DNA from: Streptomyces bikiniensis
GTDB taxonomy: Bacteria > Actinomycetota > Actinomycetes > Streptomycetales > Streptomycetaceae
Assembly (NCBI GenBank): GCA_000716465.1
Contig: JNWL01000003.1
Coordinates: 1-64,000, forward strand
Direction: 5' to 3'
Length of the DNA: 64,000 nt
Under the pieces are notes generated by a model, which worked only from the letters and a program-made list of their open reading frames with translations, ran no database searches and was not told the origin of the DNA. Every line of letters begins with the position of its first letter. The first letter of the stretch is position 1. This document shows, piece by piece, positions 56,752 to 64,000 of the stretch. The position numbers and the translations under genes are program-made.

Positions 56752-57683
56752 GCGCCTGCTGCACCCCGGGCCGCGGTCGTACGGGCGGGACCCCTCCGGG
56801 GTCCGTCGAGCTGCTCCCGCCGCCGACCGTGCGGACCGCCCCGCCGGCCCACCCCCTGGTGGAGCTGGCGGGCGGCACCTTCCGCATGGGCGACTCCTTC
56901 GGCGAGGGCTACCCCGCCGACCGCGAGGGGCCCGTGCGGGAGGTGGCCGTCGCCCCCTTCGCGATCGGCGCCACCGCCGTCACCAACGCGCAGTACGCCC
57001 GGTTCGCCGAGGCCACCGGACACCGCACCGACGCCGAACGCTTCGGCTCCTCCTTCGTCTTCCACCTCCTGCTCCACCCCGCCGCCGGGCGCCACGTCCT
57101 CGGCCGGGTCCCGCAGGCCCCCTGGTGGCTCGGCGTCGAAGGCGCCTCCTGGCACGCCCCGGAAGGACCCGGCTCCGACCTCGAAGGCCGCGCCGACCAC
57201 CCGGTCACGCACGTCTCGTACGACGACGCCCTCGCCTACTGCGCCTGGGCGGGCGTCCGGCTGCCCACCGAGGCCGAGTGGGAGTACGCGGCGCGCGGCG
57301 GCCTGAACGGCGCCCGCTACCCGTGGGGCGACGACCTCACCCCCGGCGGCCGGGAGCGGTGCAACACCTGGCTCGGGGACTTCCCGCACCGCTCCGACCG
57401 GCCCGGCGGACACGTCGGGACCGTCCCCGTCACCGCGTACGAGCCCAACGGCCACGGCCTGTACAACACCTCCGGCAACGTCTGGGAGTGGTGCGCCGAC
57501 GCCTTCGGGACCGCAGCCCCCGGCGAGCGCGTCATCCGCGGCGGCTCCTACCTCTGCCACTCCTCCCACTGCAACCGCTACCGGGTCGCCGCCCGCTCCC
57601 ACAACACGCCCGACTCCTCGACCGGCCACGGCGGCTTCCGCGTCGCCCGCTCGCTCACCCCGGAAGGACCCGCCCCCGCATGA
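56748..57683 (+). CDS. formylglycine-generating enzyme (sulfatase maturase)
   Basis: The product is 311 aa. It oxidises the Cys of CxPxR sulfatases to formylglycine with O2 and copper. The FGE fold is clear: [54 protein letters not shown] and [13 protein letters not shown]. The active site [20 protein letters not shown] has the copper-binding pair Cys270 and Cys275. GTG 56748 overlaps the ATPase stop, and its own stop overlaps the sulfatase ATG, so enzyme and client are made together. Confidence 0.96.
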   Translation: MSACCTPGRGRTGGTPPGSVELLPPPTVRTAPPAHPLVELAGGTFRMGDSFGEGYPADREGPVREVAVAPFAIGATAVTNAQYARFAEATGHRTDAERFGSSFVFHLLLHPAAGRHVLGRVPQAPWWLGVEGASWHAPEGPGSDLEGRADHPVTHVSYDDALAYCAWAGVRLPTEAEWEYAARGGLNGARYPWGDDLTPGGRERCNTWLGDFPHRSDRPGGHVGTVPVTAYEPNGHGLYNTSGNVWEWCADAFGTAAPGERVIRGGSYLCHSSHCNRYRVAARSHNTPDSSTGHGGFRVARSLTPEGPAPA

Positions 57684-60016
57684 CCACCGGCACCCCGCAC
57701 GACCCCGCCGCCTCCCGCCGCGACCCCTACGAGGGCTTCGCCGGACGCGTCGGCCGCACCTTCGCCGAGTCCGAGCCCGCCTGGCCCGCCCGTACCGCAC
57801 CGCCCGCCAAGGCCCCCAACATCGTCGTCGTCCTCGTCGACGACATGGGCTTCAGCGACATCGGCCCCTTCGGCTCCGAGATCCCCACCCCGGTCCTGGA
57901 CGCCCTCGCCGAGGACGGCGTGCGGCTCACCAACTACCACACCATGCCGCTCTGCTCGCCGGCCCGCGCCGCCCTGCTCACCGGCCTCAACCCGCACCGC
58001 GTCGGCTACGCCATGGTCGCCAACTCCGACCCCGGCTTCCCCGGCTACGGCATGGAGATCGCCGACGACATCCCCACCCTCGCCGAACTCCTCCACGACG
58101 CCGGCTACGCCACCTACGCCGTCGGCAAGTGGCACCTGGTCCGCGACTCCGCCTCCAACGCCGCCGACCACCGGGGCAACTGGCCGCTCCAGAAGGGCTT
58201 CGACCAGTACTACGGCGTCCTGGAGGGCCTCACCAGCCTCTTCCACCCGCACCAGCTCGTCCGGGACAACAGCCCGCTCGACATCGACGAGTTCCCCGAC
58301 GACTACTACTACACCGACGACATCACCGACCAGGCGATCTCCATGGTGAAGTCGCTGCGCGCCCACGACCCCGACAAGCCCTTCTTCCTCTACCTCGCAC
58401 ACAACGCCGTGCACGGCCCCCTCCAGGCCAAGGCCGAGGACATCGCCCGCCACCGGGGCCGCTACGACGAGGGCTGGGACGTCCTGCGCGAGCGGCGCTT
58501 CGCCGCCCAGCTCGCCGCCGGACTCTTCCCGCCCGGCACCGAACTCCCCGCCCGCAACGCCGAGGCCGGACTCGACGTGCCCGCCTGGGACACCCTCACC
58601 GAGGAGCAGCAGAAGCTCTACGCCCGCTACATGGAGGTGTACGCGGCCCTGGTCGACAACATCGACCAGAACCTCGGCCGGCTCACCGCCACCCTCGACG
58701 CGCTCGGCGAACTCGACAACACCATCGTCGTCTTCACCTCCGACAACGGCGGCACCGGCGAGGGCGGCGCGGAGGGCACCCGCTCCTACTTCAGCCGCTT
58801 CGTCCACCACCCCCGCCTCCCCGGCGACTGGGACCCCGACGTCGACCGCGACCCCGAGCTGATCGGCGGCCCCCGCAGCCTCGTCCACTACCCGCGCGGC
58901 TGGGGCATGGCCTCCAACACCCCCTTCCGCCTCTACAAGGGCCACACCTACGCGGGCGGCGTCCGCGTGCCCTTCGTCCTGTCCTGGCCCGAGGGCGTCC
59001 GCGACGGGCGGCTCGCCGCCGGACTCCGCCCCCAGTACCAGTACGTCACCGACATCGCCCCCACCCTCCTCGAACTCGCCGGTCTCGCCCGGCCGGAGGG
59101 CCGCCGGGGCGTCCCCCTCCAGGAGCCGGACGGCGTCAGCTTCACCCCCGTCCTCGCCGACCCCGCCCACGACTCCACCCACCCCGAGCAGTACTGCGAG
59201 ATGACCGGCAACCGCAGCCACTACCGTGACGGCCACAAGCTCGTCACCCTGCACCGCCCGGGCACCCCGTACGACGACTCCGAGTGGGCCCTGTACGACA
59301 TCAGGACCGACCCCACCGAGATCCACGACCTCGCCGCCGACCGTCCCGACCTCGTCAAGGAGCTGTCGGCCGCCTGGGAGGAGGCCGCCTGGCGCAACGG
59401 CGTCTTCCCGCTGCCCGACCACAGTGGCGCCCTCGCCCGCCGCAACCCCGCCGAACAGCGCCTGACCCGTCCCCTCACCCTGCTGCCCGGCACCCCCGAA
59501 CTGGAGCGCTACCGCTCCTCCCGGCTCGTCTCCCTGCGCTCCTTCGAGATCGCCGTCGCCGTCGAGGAGACCGGCGACGGGGTCCTCGTCTCCCACGGCG
59601 ACCAGGGCGGCGGCTACAGCCTGTACGTCGAGGACGGACGCCTGGTCCTCGCGTACAACGAGTACGGCACCCTGCACGAGACCGACGCCGGGCCCCTCGG
59701 CCCCGGCCCGCACGAGATCCTCGTCTCCGCCACCGCCGAGGAGGGCCTGCGCTGGCGGTTCGCCGTCACCGTCGACGGCGAGCACCGGGCCGCGCCCGAC
59801 AGCGTCCACCAGCTGATCGGCATGGCCCCCTTCCAGGGCATCAGCGTCGGCGTCGACCGCAAGTCCCCGGTCTCCTGGCCGCTCTACGAACGCCACCGCT
59901 CCTTCCGCTTCACCGGCCGCCTCCGCTCCGTCACCTACCGCCCCGGCGCTCCGGGCCCCGACGCGCCCGAGGCCGTCGCCGCCGCCCTGAAGGAGGCCGC
60001 CGCGGCCTTCGAGTAG
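57680..60016 (+). CDS. arylsulfatase (type I, formylglycine-dependent)
   Basis: The product is 778 aa. It hydrolyses sulfate esters. The modification motif is C92-S-P-A-R96 within [15 protein letters not shown]. Metal site: [14 protein letters not shown] and [11 protein letters not shown]; substrate-site motif VGKWHL. Length and the roughly 200-residue C-terminal beta-rich extension resemble mycobacterial AtsA/AtsD (about 787 aa). No signal peptide is visible, so it is cytosolic and needs the importer encoded upstream. The ATG overlaps the FGE stop. Confidence 0.96.
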   Translation: MTTGTPHDPAASRRDPYEGFAGRVGRTFAESEPAWPARTAPPAKAPNIVVVLVDDMGFSDIGPFGSEIPTPVLDALAEDGVRLTNYHTMPLCSPARAALLTGLNPHRVGYAMVANSDPGFPGYGMEIADDIPTLAELLHDAGYATYAVGKWHLVRDSASNAADHRGNWPLQKGFDQYYGVLEGLTSLFHPHQLVRDNSPLDIDEFPDDYYYTDDITDQAISMVKSLRAHDPDKPFFLYLAHNAVHGPLQAKAEDIARHRGRYDEGWDVLRERRFAAQLAAGLFPPGTELPARNAEAGLDVPAWDTLTEEQQKLYARYMEVYAALVDNIDQNLGRLTATLDALGELDNTIVVFTSDNGGTGEGGAEGTRSYFSRFVHHPRLPGDWDPDVDRDPELIGGPRSLVHYPRGWGMASNTPFRLYKGHTYAGGVRVPFVLSWPEGVRDGRLAAGLRPQYQYVTDIAPTLLELAGLARPEGRRGVPLQEPDGVSFTPVLADPAHDSTHPEQYCEMTGNRSHYRDGHKLVTLHRPGTPYDDSEWALYDIRTDPTEIHDLAADRPDLVKELSAAWEEAAWRNGVFPLPDHSGALARRNPAEQRLTRPLTLLPGTPELERYRSSRLVSLRSFEIAVAVEETGDGVLVSHGDQGGGYSLYVEDGRLVLAYNEYGTLHETDAGPLGPGPHEILVSATAEEGLRWRFAVTVDGEHRAAPDSVHQLIGMAPFQGISVGVDRKSPVSWPLYERHRSFRFTGRLRSVTYRPGAPGPDAPEAVAAALKEAAAAFE

Positions 60017-60031
60017 GAGCCCGGCCCCGTG

Positions 60032-60066
60032 GTGCCGGACCCGGCCCCCCGGCCCGGGTCCGGCAC
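60032..60066 (+). terminator. terminator of the sulfatase operon
   Basis: GTGCCGGACCCGG and CCGGGTCCGGCAC form a perfect 13-bp stem with a 9-nt loop, 15 nt after the sulfatase stop. Confidence 0.85.
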
Positions 60067-60153
60067 GGCGGCCCGGCACCATGCCCGCATGGAACGAGAA
60101 CCACGGCCCCACGCCTCCGACACCCAGCCGACGCCCGTGCCCGGCGAGGACGG

Positions 60154-60519
60154 TCAGCCGTAGGCGTCCGTCACGCAGTCGGCGGCGCACCGCCCGTGCT
60201 CGAACCGGCGCCGCAGCGCCGCCGCCGCGTGCCGCCGCTCCACCCCGTCGTACCCGTAGCGCTCCTCGGCCGTCCGCACCACGGCCGCCACGGTGACGAT
60301 CGCCGGTTCGCCCTCGCCGGCGGCCCGGCGGGCCGCCGCGATCACCAGGTCCGCCGACCGCTGGAGGTTCCGGGCGTACTCCCGCTCGGCGAAGGCACGC
60401 GCGCGCGAGGCGGCGAACGGCCGTACGGACCGTCCCTCGCGGAGCACGCCCGTCGCGATGAGCCCCACGGCGGTCAGGACGACGAGCACCCCCACCAGGG
60501 CGTCGACGCTCCACCTCAT
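60154..60519 (-). CDS. hypothetical single-pass membrane protein
   Basis: The product is 121 aa. One N-terminal helix (DALVGVLVVLTAVGLIATGV) is followed by a charged Arg/Ala-rich region (FAEREYARNLQRSADLVIAA, RRRFEHGRCAADC). The two Cys near the end are CAADC. GGAAGGGGG lies before ATG 60519. The family is not recognised. Confidence 0.65.
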   Translation of the reverse strand: MRWSVDALVGVLVVLTAVGLIATGVLREGRSVRPFAASRARAFAEREYARNLQRSADLVIAAARRAAGEGEPAIVTVAAVVRTAEERYGYDGVERRHAAAALRRRFEHGRCAADCVTDAYG

Positions 60520-60663
60520 CACCGGCCCCCTTCCGCGTGGCCCCGATCTTAGGGGCCGCCGCCCCGGCGCACGAGCGCGCATTTGGCCGGGGTGCCCCGG
60601 TCCGGCTTTGATGGGCGGCCGGTGCGCTGCCGCGTCCCGGGACGGAGAGAGGGGCACGGGCAC

Positions 60664-61908
60664 ATGGCGGGCGGGGCACCCCTCGGGCGGGACTTCGGAC
60701 GTCTGTGGGCGGCGTACGCGGCCAGTGCCGTGGGAACCCGGCTCGCGTTCGACGCCTTCCCGCTGATCGCGATCACGGTGCTGCACCGGGGCGCCGCCGA
60801 GGTGTCGGCCCTGGCCGCGCTCGGGGCCGCCGTGGGCGCGGCGGCCGCGATCCCGCTCGGCCCCTGGACGGAGTCCCGCCGCAAACGGCCCGTGATGGTC
60901 GCGGCGGACCTCGTCCGCTGCGCGGCCCTGCTGAGCGTCGTCGCCGCGTACGCGCTCGGCCGGCTCGGCTTCCCCCACCTCCTGGCCGTCGCCGTCGTCG
61001 TGGCGGCCTCCGACATCGCCTCCGGCGCGGCCTCCGGCGCCTTCCTGAAGTGGCTCGTGCGCCCCGACGACCTGGTCACCGCACAGGGGCGCCTGGAATC
61101 CACGAACTGGACCGCCACCGTCCTGGGACCACCGCTCGGCGGCGGCCTGATCGCCCTCCTCGGCCCGGTGGCGACGGTGGTGGCCGACGCGGCGAGCTAC
61201 GTTCTCTCGGCGGCCGGTCTCCGGGCGATCCGGGTGGAGGAACCGTCCCCGCGGAAGCCTTCCACCGGGCGGCGGTCCCGGCCGGACGCCGGGGACCTGC
61301 TCGCCGGCTGGCGCCACATCCTCGCCCACCCCGTCCTGCGCCCCCTCTTCCTCCACACCGTCCTCGTCAACGGCCTGATCATGGCCGTCGCGCCGCTGCT
61401 CGCCGTCCTCATGCTGGGACCGCTCGGCTTCCCGCCCTGGCAGTACGGCCTGGCCTTCGCCGTCCCCTGCCTCGGCGGCCTCCTGGGCGCGCGCCTGGCC
61501 GGACGGCTCGTCACCCGGTTCGGCCGGCACCGGGTCCTGCGCACCGCGGGCACGCTGCGCGCCCTCTGGTCGGTCGGCCTCGCCTTCGTCCACCCCGGCG
61601 TCACCGGGCTCCTGCTCGTCATGGCGGTCGAGTGCGCGCTGATCGCCTGTACGGGGGTGTTCAACCCGGTGTTCGCCGCCCAGAGGCTCGCCCTGACGGC
61701 GCCCGACCGGGTCGTCCGGGTCCTGACCGCCTGGTCGGTCACCGGCAAGGTCTCCATCGCGGCCCTGACCGCCCTGTGGGGGCTCCTCGCCCTGGCCACC
61801 GGCCCCCGCGTCGCCATCGCCCTGGCGGGCGTCCTGCTGCTCGCGACCCCGCTGCTGCTCCCGCGCCGGGAGGCCCTGGAGGAACCGGAGCCCGCGCCCA
61901 CGCCCTGA
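60664..61908 (+). CDS. MFS transporter
   Basis: The product is 414 aa with about twelve helices. Family features are FGRLWAAYAASAVGTRLAFD in helix 1, PWTESRRKRPVMVAADLVRC as the motif A-like loop, and ARLAGRLVTRFGRHRVLRTA as the second-half equivalent. It is related to DHA3-type exporters of unknown substrate. ATG 60664 follows GGAGAGAGG at a long spacing. It is a single gene. Confidence 0.85.
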   Translation: MAGGAPLGRDFGRLWAAYAASAVGTRLAFDAFPLIAITVLHRGAAEVSALAALGAAVGAAAAIPLGPWTESRRKRPVMVAADLVRCAALLSVVAAYALGRLGFPHLLAVAVVVAASDIASGAASGAFLKWLVRPDDLVTAQGRLESTNWTATVLGPPLGGGLIALLGPVATVVADAASYVLSAAGLRAIRVEEPSPRKPSTGRRSRPDAGDLLAGWRHILAHPVLRPLFLHTVLVNGLIMAVAPLLAVLMLGPLGFPPWQYGLAFAVPCLGGLLGARLAGRLVTRFGRHRVLRTAGTLRALWSVGLAFVHPGVTGLLLVMAVECALIACTGVFNPVFAAQRLALTAPDRVVRVLTAWSVTGKVSIAALTALWGLLALATGPRVAIALAGVLLLATPLLLPRREALEEPEPAPTP

Positions 61909-61965
61909 CGGGCCCCGGCCCGGGTCACGGTCGCCCGCCGACCCCGCCGCCCCCTTCGGAAGCCG

Positions 61966-62382
61966 TCACTCCTCCGGCGGCACGCAGAGCACCGGCACCG
62001 TCGACATGTGGAGGAGCTTGTGCGGGGTCGAGCCGAGCAGGGCGCCCCGGATCGGGCTCTCGCTCCAGCTGCCGACCACGATGGCCCGGGCCGCGTGCCG
62101 GGTCGCCGCGTCGATGAGGGCCTGGGCCGGCTTCTCGTCGATCACCTCCACGACGGTCGGCACGCCCGCCCGGTCGGCCTCCGCCACCGCGTGTTCGAGA
62201 CCGGTGCGGCCGGCCTGCCGGATCGCGTCGTGGTGGGAGCGGTACTCCTCCCCGGTGGGGCCGGGGGCCGCCGCGCCGTAGACCAGGACGAGGGTCTCCC
62301 CGAAGGCGGCCGCCACCTCGACCGCGATCCGCAGCGCGCGGGCGGCCCCGGGCGACTCGTCGTACCCGAGCACGATCGACAT
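61966..62382 (-). CDS. universal stress protein (UspA family)
   Basis: The product is 138 aa. The UspA fold is clear: IVLGYDESPGAARALRIAVE, VVEVIDEKPAQALIDAAT and the ATP-binding GSWSESPIRGALLGSTPHKL with LLHMSTVPVLCVP. It begins 1 nt after the stop of the APC permease, so they form an operon; the Usp may modulate the transporter. Confidence 0.93.
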   Translation of the reverse strand: MSIVLGYDESPGAARALRIAVEVAAAFGETLVLVYGAAAPGPTGEEYRSHHDAIRQAGRTGLEHAVAEADRAGVPTVVEVIDEKPAQALIDAATRHAARAIVVGSWSESPIRGALLGSTPHKLLHMSTVPVLCVPPEE

Positions 62383-62383
62383 C

Positions 62384-63907
62384 TCAGCCCCTCCCGCCGC
62401 GGTCGTCCCCGCCGCCCCGGATGCCCCGGACCACGTCCGGATCGGCCACCCCCGGGCGCTCGTCCCAGAAGCCGGGCGCCCGCAGCCGCCACACGACCAT
62501 GACGACCACCCCGGCGGCGGCGATGCCGAGCCCGATGACGAGCGGCGGGCCGAGGCCGAGCCACGAGCTGCCGCTGTACGAGTTCGCCGGGTCGGCCATG
62601 TCGGAGACCGACCGCACGAGGAGCCACGTCAGCAGCCCCGCGCCCACCAGCGGGCCGAGCCCGATCAGCAGGAAGTTGTGCAGGCTCTCGAAGAGGTGGC
62701 GGCGGTAGTAGACCGCGCAGGCCACCCCGGTGAGCGCGTAGTAGAAGGCGATGAGCAGCGAGAGCGCGGTGAGCGAGTCCAGGAGCGCGTTGGTGCTGAT
62801 CTGGTTCACCGTCAGGTACCAGGCGATCGCGATCCCGGCGACCCACCACGTGCTCACGTCGGGGGTGCGGAAGCGCGGGCTGATGTGCCCGTAGTACGCG
62901 GGCAGCGCCCGGCGGCGGGCCATCGACAGGGCCGTCCGGGAGGCCGGGATGATCGTGGTCTGGGTGGAGGCGATCGCCGAGGTGCACACGGCGAGCAGCA
63001 GCACCCAGTCCCAGCCGCCCAGGACGTCCCCGGCGAGCTGGGCGAAGATGAACTCCTCCTCGCCGGCGCTCTCGGCGAGGAACGCGGGACCGGCGTAGGC
63101 CACCACCGCGAACCCCACGGACACGTAGGTCACCAGCAGGATCACGGTCGACCACAGGCCCGCCTTGCCGGGGGCGGTCGCCGAGTCCTCGACCTCCTCG
63201 GTGAGGTTGACCGCCGACTCCCAGCCCCAGTAGATGAAGACGCCGAGCAGCAGCCCGCCGGTGAGGGCCGCCCCGCCCGCGCCGAACGGGTTCAGCCAGT
63301 CGAACCCCGGCTCCACCGAGTCGTACGCGCTGGTCCCGGCGTACACCTCGGCGAGCGCCACGCACACGAAGACGAGCAGGAAGACGACCTGCGCCAGGAT
63401 CAGCACGTTCTGCACCTTGGCCGACAGCTCGGTGCCGATGACGCACACGGCCGTCATCACGAGGATGAGCAGCACGGTGAGCGACTGGCGCACGAACGCG
63501 TTCTCCACCCAGCCGTCGAGGCCGACGGCGAGCAGCCCGAAGCTCACGGCCACGTCGGCGAGCGAGCCGACGACCAGGACGCCGGTCATCGCGATGGCCC
63601 AGCCGCCCAGCCAGCCCGCCCAGGGCCCCATCGCGCGCGTGACCCACGAGAAGGTCGTGCCGCAGTCCTGGTCGACCTTGTTCAGGTAGTAGAACGCCGA
63701 CGCGATCAGCAGCATCGGGACGAAGGACGCGACCATCACCCCGGGCGCGTAGATCCCCGCGAGCGCGACGATCGGACCGATGACGGCGGCGATGGAGTAC
63801 GCGGGGGAGGTGGAGTTGAGCCCGATGACGAGGGCGTCGACGAAGCCGATCGCGTTGTGCTTCAGATCCGCCGGCCGGTCCTCGGGTGCGGCGTCCTCGG
63901 TTGCCAT
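62384..63907 (-). CDS. APC family amino acid/polyamine permease
   Basis: The product is 507 aa with about twelve to fourteen helices. APC signatures: KHNAIGFVDALVIGLNSTSP, AFYYLNKVDQDCGTTFSWVT with AMGPWAGWLGGWAI, and GWESAVNLTEEVED in the core. An extended C-terminus is Asp/Gly/Arg-rich. The substrate is unknown. It is followed at 1 nt by the universal stress gene. Three 15-bp direct repeats lie in its leader. Confidence 0.9.
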   Translation of the reverse strand: MATEDAAPEDRPADLKHNAIGFVDALVIGLNSTSPAYSIAAVIGPIVALAGIYAPGVMVASFVPMLLIASAFYYLNKVDQDCGTTFSWVTRAMGPWAGWLGGWAIAMTGVLVVGSLADVAVSFGLLAVGLDGWVENAFVRQSLTVLLILVMTAVCVIGTELSAKVQNVLILAQVVFLLVFVCVALAEVYAGTSAYDSVEPGFDWLNPFGAGGAALTGGLLLGVFIYWGWESAVNLTEEVEDSATAPGKAGLWSTVILLVTYVSVGFAVVAYAGPAFLAESAGEEEFIFAQLAGDVLGGWDWVLLLAVCTSAIASTQTTIIPASRTALSMARRRALPAYYGHISPRFRTPDVSTWWVAGIAIAWYLTVNQISTNALLDSLTALSLLIAFYYALTGVACAVYYRRHLFESLHNFLLIGLGPLVGAGLLTWLLVRSVSDMADPANSYSGSSWLGLGPPLVIGLGIAAAGVVVMVVWRLRAPGFWDERPGVADPDVVRGIRGGGDDRGGRG

Positions 63908-63922
63908 GTTCCCTCGCTCCCG

Positions 63923-63967
63923 TTCCGTTCGGACAGATTCCGCTCGGACAGGTTCCGCTCGGACAGA
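63923..63967. repeat. 15-bp direct repeat, 3 copies, before the APC permease gene
   Basis: TTCCGYTCGGACAGR repeats at 63923, 63938 and 63953 with no spacing. The array ends 15 nt before the permease start on the minus strand, so it lies in the 5' leader or promoter. Confidence 0.8.
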
Positions 63968-64000
63968 GCAGAGAGACGTGTCCCTCCACCGATCGTAGGA

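Noticed and set aside
57578..60679. 1033-residue minus-strand frame opposite the sulfatase
   Set aside because: It is Val/Gly/Glu repetitive and mirrors the codon bias of the sulfatase; no RBS or domain.
62142..63989. Minus-strand frame beginning with three Cys codons in the 15-bp repeats, a possible Cys-rich uORF
   Set aside because: It has no early stop and runs through the permease gene in the wrong frame as Arg-rich sequence; the Cys codons come from the repeat itself.

Overview
The window is high-GC actinobacterial DNA, almost certainly from a Streptomyces chromosome. Codons end in G or C nearly everywhere, GTG and TTG starts are common, and typical Streptomyces genes are present: a two-domain geosmin synthase (geoA), the developmental regulator nsdA, a SPW-repeat protein, a DUF805 protein and a Ser/Thr kinase. 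No rRNA, tRNA, insertion sequence, prophage or CRISPR array was seen.

Layout. 0-3.2 kb: the end of an AfsR/LuxR-like regulator and three small proteins. 3.2-8.2 kb: a rhodanese with a CsoR/CstR-like operator, debris of a CBS-BON gene and of a NarL-type response regulator, phosphoketolase (xfp) and a TerC protein. 8.3-15.5 kb: an MFS exporter divergent from a CGNR regulator, an MpaB-type oxygenase overlapping a kinase-TPR protein, and an FAD oxidoreductase, with two minisatellites between genes. 15.7-19 kb: the threonine degradation pair tdh-kbl and a LysR regulator. 19-33.5 kb: a mosaic of single genes (serine hydrolase, two MarR regulators, Ca2+/H+ antiporter, retinol-saturase-like oxidase, acyl-CoA ligase, phenylacetate-CoA ligase, hydrolases, GNAT, pentapeptide protein, S4 protein), several with clear palindromic operators. 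33.5-46.2 kb: geoA, a secreted amidase, a phosphotransferase divergent from nsdA, a PAS-PP2C phosphatase, a frameshifted secreted NlpC/P60 protein, and a GNAT-PfkB pair. 46.3-47.9 kb: small membrane proteins and a cupin.

The most coherent system is at 48-60 kb, an organosulfur scavenging locus. It holds an AtsK/TauD-type dioxygenase (minus strand), a ROK regulator, and a tightly coupled six-gene operon: SBP_bac_5 lipoprotein, two permeases, a fused double ATPase, formylglycine-generating enzyme and a CSPAR-type sulfatase. The operon begins with a promoter overlapped by a palindrome, a 23-codon leader peptide containing RRHVDLCR and two Cys codons, and about 400 nt of untranslated leader with a long C/T-rich tract. 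Together these suggest cysteine-responsive, possibly Rho-dependent, attenuation. The proposed logic is import of a sulfated compound, maturation of the sulfatase by the encoded FGE, and release of sulfate by sulfatase and dioxygenase.

The window ends with an MFS transporter and a universal stress protein-APC permease pair. All functions are read from sequence motifs; no searches were run.
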